From the NCBI GenBank assembly GCA_905478225.1, contig CAJQHR010000049.1, positions 1-64,000 of the forward strand: a stretch of DNA of 64,000 bases, read 5' to 3'. Shown here piece by piece: positions 8,217 to 15,777 of this stretch. Position numbers and translations under genes: made by a program. The stretch is from an uncultured Crocinitomix sp. (lineage in GTDB: Bacteria; Bacteroidota; Bacteroidia; Flavobacteriales_D; Crocinitomicaceae). The notes beneath the pieces were generated by a model. It did no database searches and had not been told where the DNA came from. It saw only the letters and a list, made by a program, of their open reading frames with translations. Each line of letters begins with the position of its first letter. The first letter of the stretch is position 1.

Positions 8217-8918
8217 ATGAACATTAAAAAAATCAGTCTCTTTTTAGTCAGTGTTTTTTTCTTTATCAGCACACAAGCGCAATACGGGAGGAAAATGCGA
8301 GACAGTGAAATTGATCAAATGAATTCTGAACGACAGATTAAGGAACTCAAAGAAAATGTGCTCTTAGTTAGACTTCGAACGCGTCAACCAGTGATTGATG
8401 CACTTGTAAAAGCTGAGCGAAATGAGGAAGCCAAAAAAGTTGAATTGGACCAATTACAAAAGAACCAAGAAATAATTGCAGCATTTGACCAATACTTTGA
8501 TTTTTGTCCCGTGTTCTTTTTTAGAAGTAATTATTCCGAATATATCATAAAAAACCAACTGGATAGCATTGTGTTTTTAAATGATACGGCAGGGCTTGAT
8601 CCAGGCATCAAAGTACAATCAAAGTTATTTTACCTGGCTGAGATTACAGGACTTGCTGCAGATACTTCCACTTTTGAAAACGGCACTTATTTGGCTGAAA
8701 ATGAAGATGGTTTAGTGCGCCGAACAGCCTATGCTGGCGGAGGCAACACGGGTTTCCAGGCCTTAATATTTAAGAGCAGTGCCATGTATCAATTGCGCCG
8801 ACCCTTCCCTTATTATTCCCGTACATTACAATCGCTCCCCATTTTTAGAAGATCGCATAAACGGGTTATTTCAAGAGCCAATGATGCACTCCATTATTAC
8901 TACAATAAGGTTTATTAA
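8217..8918 (+). CDS. hypothetical secreted protein
   Basis: This 233-residue protein has a clear signal peptide (KISLFLVSVFFFISTQAQ). A charged helical segment (about 35-80, NSERQIKELKENVLLVRLRTRQP) is followed by a compact beta-rich region (about 90-190) and a basic C-terminus ending HYYYNKVY. I do not recognise the family. An upstream TTG and TATCTTTA about 20 bases apart (roughly 8182-8212) resemble a Bacteroidota promoter. The following gene starts 15 bases later on the same strand and also encodes a secreted protein, so the two may be co-transcribed. Confidence 0.7.
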   Translation: MNIKKISLFLVSVFFFISTQAQYGRKMRDSEIDQMNSERQIKELKENVLLVRLRTRQPVIDALVKAERNEEAKKVELDQLQKNQEIIAAFDQYFDFCPVFFFRSNYSEYIIKNQLDSIVFLNDTAGLDPGIKVQSKLFYLAEITGLAADTSTFENGTYLAENEDGLVRRTAYAGGGNTGFQALIFKSSAMYQLRRPFPYYSRTLQSLPIFRRSHKRVISRANDALHYYYNKVY

Positions 8919-8933
8919 AAGAAAGTTGTTTTT

Positions 8934-9408
8934 ATGCGTTTTTTATATTTGTTTTTCGTTGTATTTCTCGGCAATTCTGGTCTTGCTCAAAACAGCGTGA
9001 ATGATTTACTCGTGATTATTGAAATGCAGGTTGATACTTCTAACTATTTATCGGGAAATAGAAATGTTAAAAAATCTACTGTCCTATGGCACAGACTCCA
9101 TCCCAAGCCTCATGACTCACTTTTGTGATAAAAGGAAATCATCTATCTACTCAGACTGTCAAGACTTTCAATTAAATAGAGGTGAAATCGCGATTATCAT
9201 GGCCGATCTAATAGAAGGTATGCCTTATTTTTTAGTTACTGGAATTCAAAATTGTTTACTCACGTTTTGCCCCAATAGTAAGAATAACATTGAATCCTAT
9301 TTATCAGCTATTCGACGAGATGATGGAGAGTCCTTTAACAGAAAATATGACGAATGGTTTAACAGCAAAGAACATAAAAAGCAATTAAAAAGGAAAAAGA
9401 AAAGCTAA
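8934..9408 (+). pseudogene. frameshifted secreted hypothetical protein
   Basis: One frame (8934-9128) begins with a signal peptide, FLYLFFVVFLGNSGLAQ, and runs into VNDLLVIIEMQVDTSNYLSGNRNVKK. A second frame continues with NLLSYGTDSIPSLMTHFCDKRKSSIYSDCQDFQLNRGEIA and IEGMPYFLVTGIQNCLLTFC, up to a basic tail at 9408. Removing one A from the six-A run at 9069-9074 joins them into a single protein of about 157 residues. The fused sequence looks like a small secreted family common in Flavobacteria, with the GEIAIIMADLIEGMPYF core, but I cannot name it. It could be a pseudogene, a sequence error or, less likely, a slippery site. Confidence 0.7.
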
Positions 9409-9460
9409 ACTTCCGCAACGAATTTTGGAATTTAATCCCGAAAGAAATGAAGATTAATAC

Positions 9461-10501
9461 CTAATTCTTCCTATACCACTCCGAAAAGTTAGTGGTGATT
9501 CCAAATACATTTGAAGCTCCTGCAACAGAAAAGAACGCAAGGCCATAGTTAAACTCAAACTTTTTCGTTCTCAACCCTACGCCAAACGAAAATCCACTCG
9601 CTCCTTTTCGGTCAATAATTCCCAGTGCATTTCTACGTTGATAATTAAACCCAACTCTCACAAAGAAATTATCTGAAGGCACTAATTCCACTCCAAAATT
9701 CGTGTGGTATGCTACCTTTTGTGCAAAACTGGCAGACGGCACAGGAATTGTGTCACCTGTCAATTGATCAATCGTTGGAGTTAAAGAAGGGTCGTTGTAC
9801 GTTAAATCCCATTTTGTTAAATCTGTCCCCATAAGGCTGAAGCGAAACGGGGCGTGGTGAAATTTATAACTAATCCCTGCCAAGACTTCAATGGGCAAAG
9901 GTTCATGATTGTCTTTGGTATATCCTTTAATTTGATAGCCAATATTCCGCGCTACAATTGTTGCAGTCACATTTGACTCTTCATCATAAAATGTAGTTGC
10001 TACATCTACCCCAACACCAACTGAAGTATAAGTTTCTAAATGTGAAAAGATAACATTCAAATTCGCGCCCGCAGAAAAGTATTTATTCAGTGCTTTTCCA
10101 TATCCTAAACCCAGCGCATAATCGCCTGCGGTAAATGTTCCTTCTTCTACACCCGACTGATCCGTTCTTGTGAATCTCCCGTATGAGACGTAGCGTAAAT
10201 GCCCCGTAAATGTCCCAATGTTTTCGAAAGTTTGTCCATAAGCCAATTGTCCATAATTAATTCCGGCAGGATAGATAAAATGATTCAAAGCTAAATTACC
10301 GTTGATTTTTTCAGTGATAGAGGCTGGATTAGAAACCGCAAGATTAATGTCTCCATCTTTTAAGGCGATAAAGTCTCCACCCAAACTCATTGAGCGTGCA
10401 TTAAAATCTAAGTCCAAAAACTGATAGGTGTTTTGTCCACCTGACTGAGCAAATGAAAGCGAACCTATTAAAAGGCCAAGGAGTGTAAGCTTAATTTTCA
10501 T
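9461..10501 (-). CDS. porQ: type IX secretion system protein PorQ
   Basis: This 346-residue outer-membrane beta-barrel has the signal peptide KIKLTLLGLLIGSLSFAQ. The family-defining N-terminus follows (YQFLDLDFNARSMSLGGDFI, then DINLAVSNPASI and LALNHFIYPAGINYGQLAYG). Later PorQ hallmarks are GTFTAGDYALGLGYGKAL, VARNIGYQIKGY and the HHAPFRFSLMGTDLTKWDLTY segment. PorQ is known to work with PorU, PorV and PorZ in the attachment complex that cleaves sorting domains and anchors T9SS cargo to the surface. This agrees with the type A sorting domain at 59055-59534. Confidence 0.9.
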   Translation of the reverse strand: MKIKLTLLGLLIGSLSFAQSGGQNTYQFLDLDFNARSMSLGGDFIALKDGDINLAVSNPASITEKINGNLALNHFIYPAGINYGQLAYGQTFENIGTFTGHLRYVSYGRFTRTDQSGVEEGTFTAGDYALGLGYGKALNKYFSAGANLNVIFSHLETYTSVGVGVDVATTFYDEESNVTATIVARNIGYQIKGYTKDNHEPLPIEVLAGISYKFHHAPFRFSLMGTDLTKWDLTYNDPSLTPTIDQLTGDTIPVPSASFAQKVAYHTNFGVELVPSDNFFVRVGFNYQRRNALGIIDRKGASGFSFGVGLRTKKFEFNYGLAFFSVAGASNVFGITTNFSEWYRKN

Positions 10502-10630
10502 TCATTGAGATTTTTCCGAGTCAAACTCCCGATTTCTCGTTATGTTTTTATCGTAACACAACTCTTAACGTATTCAAATTTAATTTATTTTATCGCATTA
10601 GCCGAATTAGAGTCTTTTTTTCACAATGGT

Positions 10631-11151
10631 TTAGGGTGTCCATTCTAAATTTCTAATGGCGTAGATTTTCCAATCATCTTTTTCGTCTTGAAAAAATTCG
10701 ATCATTAAGACTTCGTAAGAGCCTATTTAAGGATCATTATGATCGATATAAGCGATATGAGCATCTCGTGCTTCCGATTCTTCAAACGTCATATCTATAT
10801 CGATATGGTCACTACTATAATTTCCGGTAAATCAGTACCCCATAACACTGTATCTTGAATGCCATTTTGGAGAGTTTTCAGTGGAATCACTTCTTAAAGT
10901 CTCTAACCAAAACATCGCACTTACCATTGAATCCGATTCTTCAAAATCTGGCAATACATAGCTATAGGCACCATCCAGCAACCCTTCATGGTCCCATAAT
11001 CCGCTAAAATCAAATTGATTTCGAGCAATTTTTCCGCACGGATAGAAATAAACCCCATCCTTGTGCAAACATCTTTTGTGCAGCAGCAAAATTTTCTTGT
11101 TTCAATAAGATTGGCTATTTCTTTGGCACTTAATGTATTGCACAGTTGCAT
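10631..11151 (-). pseudogene. heavily degraded gene of unknown function
   Basis: Reading from ATG at 11151, MQLCNTLSAKEIANLIET changes frame near 11097 into NFAAAQKMFAQ. It changes again near 11065 into DGVYFYPCGKIARNQFDFSGLWDHEGLLDG, which runs to a TGA at 10832-10834. The same frame resumes with FTGNYSSDHIDIDMTFEESEA up to a TAA at 10727-10729, and again with IGSYEVLMIEFFQDEKDDWKIYAIRNLEW to a final TAA at 10631. Two frameshifts plus two in-frame stops mark a true pseudogene of about 173 codons. The C-terminal part is vaguely like an NTF2/SnoaL-type domain, but I do not assign a family. Confidence 0.75.
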
Positions 11152-11224
11152 GCTGTACTAGTTTTTAAGGGTTAAAAAATAATTAGCCAAAGTTATGAAA
11201 ATTAATTTTATTCGCTTTTTTGAA

Positions 11225-11256
11225 CTTATATTAATCATTAAATAAATTAATATAAG
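11225..11256 (-). terminator. AT-rich stem-loop after the KAS III gene
   Basis: CTTATATTAAT at 11225-11235 and ATTAATATAAG at 11246-11256 form a perfect 11-bp inverted repeat around a 10-base loop, starting 11 bases after the stop of the minus-strand KAS III gene. There is no U-tract in the transcribed direction, so it may be an mRNA-stabilising hairpin rather than a terminator. Confidence 0.4.
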
Positions 11257-11266
11257 AGTCTATCTT

Positions 11267-12328
11267 TTAATATTTATAAACCATAGCATTAATATTCATT
11301 CCTGCACCAACTGAGGCTAATAGCAAAATATCTCCTTTGTTTATTTGATGCCCTTCTATCTGATTTTTTAAGATTAAATCAAACAAGGTTGGAACTGTTG
11401 CGACTGAACTGTTACCCAATTTATGAATACTCATAGGCATAATTCCTTCTGGCATTTCTTTGTCGTATAATTTATAGAAACGCTCTATAATTGCTTCATC
11501 CATTTTTTCATTTGCTTGATGAATTAATACCTTATTGACACTTTCTATTTCTATTCCACTCTTATCTAAGGCTATTTTCATAGCGTTTGGTACATTGGTT
11601 AAGGCAAATTCATAAATTTTTCTTCCATGCATTTTTATGTAATTAGTTCCTTGGTCTTCTGCTGGATTAAAAGAACTACCATAATACAAATGATAAGCTT
11701 CTTCAAAAGTAAAAGATTGAGCTGCATGACTCAGAATTCCTCTGTCATTATCATCTGCTAATTCCAAAATACAAGCCCCTGCTCCATCCGAATAAATCAT
11801 AGAATCTCTATCGTAGGGATCTACCACTCTTGAAAGAGTTTCTGAACCAATCACCAAACAAGTTTTCGCTTCTCCTGCCTTTATAAACATATCCGCTTGA
11901 ATAACTCCTTGAAGCCATCCTGGACAACCAAAAATAACATCATAAGCCACGCAATTTGGATTTTTTATTTTCAAATTATACTTTATTCTCGAAGCAATAC
12001 TTGGCAAAAGATCACATTGAGTATATCCATCTCGCACATCTCCAAAATTATGTCCCACAATGATATAATCAATTTTTTCTGGATCAATGGCTGAATCTTT
12101 TATAGCTCTCTCTGCAGCAATAGTTCCTATATCACTATTTTTCATTTTATTATCTACATACCTTCTCTCTTCTATTCCAGTAATTGCTTTGAATTTACTT
12201 ATTATAATTTCATTAGAATTAGGAATTTTGGATTGACTCTCATTATAAAAATCTTGCTTTAAAAAATCTTCGTTTCTTTGAATTTTTTCTGGAATGTATG
12301 AACCTGTTCCTGTGATAATATTTTGCAT
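11267..12328 (-). CDS. 3-oxoacyl-ACP synthase III-like enzyme (KAS III family)
   Basis: This 353-residue thiolase-fold condensing enzyme of the FabH type has the catalytic triad visible: Cys135 in VIFGCPGWLQG, His in VLIHQANEKMDEAI, and Asn in KLGNSSVATVP. The C-terminus DILLLASVGAGMNINAMVY is typical. Its length is slightly above canonical FabH (about 320), due to an expanded N-terminal segment (NEDFLKQDFYNESQSK). It stands alone with no other fatty-acid genes, between two broken genes. Its codons are more AT-biased than its neighbours. A secondary-metabolite or unusual-lipid priming role is therefore as likely as housekeeping fatty-acid initiation. Confidence 0.85.
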   Translation of the reverse strand: MQNIITGTGSYIPEKIQRNEDFLKQDFYNESQSKIPNSNEIIISKFKAITGIEERRYVDNKMKNSDIGTIAAERAIKDSAIDPEKIDYIIVGHNFGDVRDGYTQCDLLPSIASRIKYNLKIKNPNCVAYDVIFGCPGWLQGVIQADMFIKAGEAKTCLVIGSETLSRVVDPYDRDSMIYSDGAGACILELADDNDRGILSHAAQSFTFEEAYHLYYGSSFNPAEDQGTNYIKMHGRKIYEFALTNVPNAMKIALDKSGIEIESVNKVLIHQANEKMDEAIIERFYKLYDKEMPEGIMPMSIHKLGNSSVATVPTLFDLILKNQIEGHQINKGDILLLASVGAGMNINAMVYKY

Positions 12329-12352
12329 AGTTCTTTTTTTTTAAATGTAATC

Positions 12353-12503
12353 TTATTTTTCGATGAACACTAGTCCATCATCTTTTGCAATAGAATCCAC
12401 AACCTCATAAGACACACCCGAAGATTCCACCTCCTTATCAGGATTTGCGTCCTCACAAGACCCAAGTATACTAAAGGGCTGCAACAATTGTTATGATTCT
12501 CAT
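12353..12503 (-). pseudogene. frameshifted micro-lipoprotein, coupled to YfcE-like gene
   Basis: ATG at 12501-12503 overlaps the TGA of the phosphodiesterase gene as ATGA and reads MRIITIVAAL before a TAG. Skipping one base in the GGG/AAA run at 12473-12478 gives a classical lipoprotein start, MRIITIVAAFSILGSC, with lipobox LGSC. It continues EDANPDKEVESSGVSYEVVDS and ends GLVFIEK at a TAA (12353-12355). The intact product would have about 49 residues. No family is recognised. The coupling to the upstream gene and the good lipobox argue that it was once a real gene. Confidence 0.6.
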
Positions 12504-13009
12504 AAATTCACTTTTGCTTTTACACCCAACTCAATCGCTTCCATATCCTTCACTTTTCCATCATCAATTACAAAGCGCAAAATAGTTTTGACTTTGTGAA
12601 ATCCTTTATAACCACATGCTCCAGGATTCAGCCATAAACTATTGATATTTTTATCGAATTGAACCAATAAAATATGAGAGTGTCCACAAACAAAAAGAGA
12701 TGGTTTATGTTCATTTATCGCTGCACGTGCATCTTGCGTATATTTATAAGGCTTGCCAGCAATATGAGTCATGCAAACCTTCATTCCTTCACATTCAAAA
12801 GCGTTTACTTTTGGCCAAGTGGCGCGAATCACATGATCATCTATATTACCACAAACACCACGAATCAGTTTAAAAGCTTCCAGTTCCTCAATCACTTCCA
12901 TTGAACCCACATCACCGGCATGCCAAATCTCATCAACATCTTTAAAGTATTTGAAGATTTTTGGATCAACCCATCCGTGGGTATCTGACATTAAACCTAT
13001 TTTCTTCAT
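12500..13009 (-). CDS. YfcE/MJ0936-family metallophosphoesterase
   Basis: This 169-residue phosphodiesterase of the small calcineurin-like family shows the metal-binding motifs in order: MSDTHG (D-x-H) at about 8-13, WHAGDVGS (G-D) at about 29-36, VCGNIDDH (G-N), MTHIAGKP (H) and CGHSHI (G-H-x-H). The family hydrolyses phosphodiesters with Mn2+ or similar metals; natural substrates are mostly unknown. It is divergent from truA with only 23 bases between the starts, and its stop overlaps the start of the broken lipoprotein gene downstream. Confidence 0.9.
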   Translation of the reverse strand: MKKIGLMSDTHGWVDPKIFKYFKDVDEIWHAGDVGSMEVIEELEAFKLIRGVCGNIDDHVIRATWPKVNAFECEGMKVCMTHIAGKPYKYTQDARAAINEHKPSLFVCGHSHILLVQFDKNINSLWLNPGACGYKGFHKVKTILRFVIDDGKVKDMEAIELGVKAKVNL

Positions 13010-13015
13010 TTAAAC

Positions 13016-13032
13016 TTTCTTATTTTTGCGGT
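13016..13032 (+). promoter_or_regulatory. candidate -7 element for truA
   Basis: TATTTTTG (13021-13028) matches TAnnTTTG and ends 4 bases before the truA ATG, implying a very short leader. The same block, TATTTTTG-nGGT-ATG, precedes the Wzt-like gene at 49853. No convincing -33 element was found. Confidence 0.3.
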
Positions 13033-13794
13033 ATGAGTGAGCAGCGTTATTTTCTAAAACTCTCCTACAAAGGAACGCATTTTTTTGGTTGGCAAAGACA
13101 ACCCAACGCAATTACTGTGCAAGAATACATTGAAGATGCGCTCACACAAATGAATCGGAATAGAGAAGTGAAAATCACCGGATGCGGCAGAACCGACACA
13201 GGGGTTCATGCAGCAGAATTTTACGCTCACTTTGAAATGAATGCGGACTGGAATACTGAAACTTTTGCTTATAAATTAAACTGTATGATTCCCGAAGATA
13301 TCGCCATTCAAAAGGTGATTAAGGTGCCAGAAGGTTTACATTCTCGTTTTAGTGCTACCAGCAGGACCTATCATTATTTTGTGCACAATGAAAAAAATCC
13401 GTTTTTGAATAAAACCTCGTGGCTGGTTCGGCAGGACTTAGATCTTGAAAAAATGAATAAAGCCAGTGATTTATTAACGAAACATGAAAATTTTAAGTGT
13501 TTCAGCAAAACTATTACTGGAATCAGTAGCTTTAAATGTGATGTAACTGCGGCCCATTGGACTAAGACGTCAGGTGGATATCAATTTACAATTCAAGCCA
13601 ACCGCTTTTTGCGCAATATGGTGCGTGCAATTGTTGGGACAATGGTTGATCTTGGAACAGGTAAAATTGAATTTTCTGATTTCCAAAAAATACTCGACTC
13701 ACAAGAGCGCAGCAAAGCGGGTCAATCAGTTCCACCACAAGGTTTATTTTTAGTGAAGGTGGATTATGACAATGACAAAACAATTATCGACTAA
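13033..13794 (+). CDS. truA: tRNA pseudouridine(38-40) synthase TruA
   Basis: TruA isomerises uridines 38-40 in the tRNA anticodon stem. I start at the Met of MSEQRYFLKLSYKGTHFFG, because the longer frame (from 12961) would run back through the divergent phosphodiesterase start. Motifs include YKGTHFFGWQRQPNAITVQ, the catalytic Asp in GCGRTDTGVHAAEF, and the C-terminal ANRFLRNMVRAIVGTMVDLG. The 253-residue length is normal. The last 29 bases overlap the start of the M23 peptidase gene, so the two are translationally coupled. Confidence 0.95.
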   Translation: MSEQRYFLKLSYKGTHFFGWQRQPNAITVQEYIEDALTQMNRNREVKITGCGRTDTGVHAAEFYAHFEMNADWNTETFAYKLNCMIPEDIAIQKVIKVPEGLHSRFSATSRTYHYFVHNEKNPFLNKTSWLVRQDLDLEKMNKASDLLTKHENFKCFSKTITGISSFKCDVTAAHWTKTSGGYQFTIQANRFLRNMVRAIVGTMVDLGTGKIEFSDFQKILDSQERSKAGQSVPPQGLFLVKVDYDNDKTIID

Positions 13795-14368
13795 CTTATT
13801 TATTCTTTTTGCTTTAGTTGTAATTGTTTCGGGGTTTATGGTTCAATCCAATCATTCAATGGCAACATTTCATCCGCGCCCTTCTATGGATATTGATCCT
13901 TTATGGGCAGATCATTTTGACTTCCCAGTTGGTAAACCAGATGGTGATGGCTATTATAACGCTCAAAAATTTGGAGAAAACAATCATTTAGGAGATGACT
14001 GGAATGGATTAGGTGGCGGAAACACTGATTTAGGTGACACCATTTATTCAATGGCGAACGGTTATTTAATTTCCGCAAAGGATAATGGTCACGGCTGGGG
14101 AATTGTAATCATGATTCAGCATTACATGAAAGGTTATAATAAGGTAAATTCACTTTATGCGCATTGCACCGAAATGTTTGTGTCACAGCCAAACCAGCTG
14201 ATTAGACGCGGTGACCCAATTGGCACCATAGGCACAGCAGGCGGTATTTATCCTGCTCATTTGCATTTTGAAATGCGACATGGCTTAGAATTACCACTTG
14301 GCGGTGGTTATTCTGCAGACACAAGTGGATATCTCGATCCGACGGCTTTTATTAACTCACATAGGTAA
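13766..14368 (+). CDS. M23-family (LytM-like) metallopeptidase
   Basis: This 200-residue protein has an N-terminal signal anchor (TNLFILFALVVIVSGFMV) and a single M23 domain. Zinc ligands are visible in NNHLGDDWNG (H and D) and in HLHFEMRHG (HxH), with the usual TVYAHC-type segment present here as NSLYAHCTEMF. A conserved glycine-rich turn around RRGDPIGTIGTAGG precedes the HxH. Family members cut glycyl bonds in peptidoglycan or act as amidase activators. The complete ligand set suggests an active enzyme. Start codons at 13766 and 13772 are both possible, both inside the truA 3-prime end. Confidence 0.9.
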   Translation: MTMTKQLSTNLFILFALVVIVSGFMVQSNHSMATFHPRPSMDIDPLWADHFDFPVGKPDGDGYYNAQKFGENNHLGDDWNGLGGGNTDLGDTIYSMANGYLISAKDNGHGWGIVIMIQHYMKGYNKVNSLYAHCTEMFVSQPNQLIRRGDPIGTIGTAGGIYPAHLHFEMRHGLELPLGGGYSADTSGYLDPTAFINSHR

Positions 14369-14397
14369 CCTTAAAACTGTGGCAGACCTATTTAAAA

Positions 14398-14487
14398 TAC
14401 ACCGATTTTAATTCAAATAATGATTAAAAACCCCTTTTCAATTCCGAAATTTTACCGAAATAAGGCTAAAGCAAAGGAATCGGTGTA
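14398..14487. repeat. 90-bp segment bounded by 10-bp inverted repeats
   Basis: TACACCGATT at 14398-14407 and AATCGGTGTA at 14478-14487 are perfect inverted repeats flanking 70 AT-rich bases between the M23 peptidase and def. No coding potential is visible inside. It could be a small MITE-like element or a long-range mRNA hairpin; copies elsewhere in the genome would be needed to decide. Confidence 0.35.
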
Positions 14488-14516
14488 CTTAGATGGACGA
14501 TTATTTCATATAAATC

Positions 14517-14526
14517 AACTATTTTT
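14517..14526 (+). promoter_or_regulatory. candidate -7 element for def
   Basis: TATTTTTG, close to the Bacteroidota consensus TAnnTTTG, lies about 20 bases upstream of the def start codon. A -33 TTTG is not evident. Confidence 0.35.
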
Positions 14527-14547
14527 GTAAAAAAATTAAGGACAACA

Positions 14548-15147
14548 ATGATACTACCTATTGTAGCATACGGGTCGCCAGTTCTGAAAAAAATGGCTGA
14601 CGAGATAGAAGAAGATTACGAAGGACTAGCTGATTTGATTTCAAATATGTTTGAAACCATGTACGAAGCGAGTGGAGTTGGTCTAGCGGCACCGCAAATT
14701 GGAAAATCAATTCGTTTATTCGTAATTGATGCCTCTCCTTTTGCAGAGGTTGACGAGGATGAAGAACCAGATCCGAAAGCGGCTGGATTAAAAGGATTTA
14801 AAAAAGTATTTATTAATCCTATTATTGAAACTGAAGAGGGTGAAGAATGGGGATTTCAAGAGGGATGCCTAAGCATCCCTACGATTCGTGAGGAAGTGAT
14901 GCGTAATCCACAAATTAGAATTACGTATTATGATGAAAACTGGAATTATTGTGACAAAGAGTATGATGGCTACGCGGCCAGAATTATTCAGCATGAATAT
15001 GATCATGTAGAAGGGATATTATTTACTGACCATTTAAGTCCATTGAAAAAACGGATTTTAAAGAAAAAGTTAGTCCAGATTTCAAAGGGAGATATTGAAG
15101 TGGCTTATCGCATGAAGTTTCCATCTCTTAAAAGAGGTAAACGATAA
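14548..15147 (+). CDS. def: peptide deformylase
   Basis: This enzyme removes the formyl group from nascent N-formylmethionyl proteins. All three family motifs are present: GVGLAAPQIG (about 43-52), EGCLSIP with the metal-binding Cys, and QHEYDHVEG with the HExxH metal site. The 199-residue length is in range. An acidic insertion (EVDEDEEPDPKAAGLKG) between motifs 1 and 2 is typical of Bacteroidota versions. It is followed 16 bases later by a TPR lipoprotein gene and probably starts the operon. Confidence 0.96.
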   Translation: MILPIVAYGSPVLKKMADEIEEDYEGLADLISNMFETMYEASGVGLAAPQIGKSIRLFVIDASPFAEVDEDEEPDPKAAGLKGFKKVFINPIIETEEGEEWGFQEGCLSIPTIREEVMRNPQIRITYYDENWNYCDKEYDGYAARIIQHEYDHVEGILFTDHLSPLKKRILKKKLVQISKGDIEVAYRMKFPSLKRGKR

Positions 15148-15163
15148 AATTTAAAATACAAGC

Positions 15164-15751
15164 ATGAAAACGATTCAATTTTTTGGACTATTAACAGTGT
15201 GTGGCGGATTCATCATTTCTTGTGGAAGTGAACCAACAGATGAAGTGCTGATTGAAACAACTATGACTGACATTGGTTTAGATACTGCTGCCTTTTTAAC
15301 GAATTTGAAGGCATTAGAGTCGCGCATTGACAACAGTCTTGATATGCCAAAAGAAAAGGATTTAAAAGAAGCTATAACTGCCTTTCAAGATTTTGCGGCT
15401 ATTTTTCCTGAAGATCCTAAAGCACCAGATTATTTATTAAAAGCTTCAGATATTTCTTTAACCACTGAGCAACCGCAAATGAGCGTAGCACTTTTAGAGC
15501 AAATCATTGAAAAATTTCCGAATTATAGGAGAATTGAAGATGTAAAGTATAACCGAGCAAGTCATCTCGATTTTGAATTACGCGACACAACTCTTGCTAA
15601 AGAGGCTTACCAAGGTTTTATTGAAGAATACCCGAATTCACCTTTAGTGAATGACTGCAAGTCAAGAATTGAGAATATTCGCTATTCAGCAGATGAACTA
15701 GCAGAAAAATTCATGAGAGAATTGGAATTAAATGGTGGTTTAGATCAATAA
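15164..15751 (+). CDS. TPR-repeat lipoprotein
   Basis: This 195-residue protein has a lipoprotein signal (FFGLLTVCGGFIISCGS, lipobox IISC) and an alpha-helical repeat region of about three TPR units (KDLKEAITAFQDFAAIFPEDP, MSVALLEQIIEKFPNY, LAKEAYQGFIEEYPNSP). The spacing and the xxFPxxP turns resemble BamD/YbgF-type tetratricopeptide proteins, but it is too short to be BamD with confidence. It is probably anchored in a membrane facing the periplasm as a scaffold. It lies between def and the deacetylase operon, on the same strand with 26-base spacing. Confidence 0.8.
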   Translation: MKTIQFFGLLTVCGGFIISCGSEPTDEVLIETTMTDIGLDTAAFLTNLKALESRIDNSLDMPKEKDLKEAITAFQDFAAIFPEDPKAPDYLLKASDISLTTEQPQMSVALLEQIIEKFPNYRRIEDVKYNRASHLDFELRDTTLAKEAYQGFIEEYPNSPLVNDCKSRIENIRYSADELAEKFMRELELNGGLDQ

Positions 15752-15777
15752 TCTAAAACCAATTTTAAAAGCGCGCA

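Noticed and set aside
9069-9074. Programmed frameshift at the six-A run
   Set aside because: No stimulatory structure or slippery heptamer of a known type is visible; kept only as a low-probability alternative to mutation.
10832-10834. TGA read as selenocysteine or programmed readthrough
   Set aside because: The gene also has frameshifts and a second stop, so decay is the simpler explanation.
12961-13032. Longer truA start
   Set aside because: The extension would overlap the divergent phosphodiesterase start and lacks the family N-terminus; the Met at 13033 fits.
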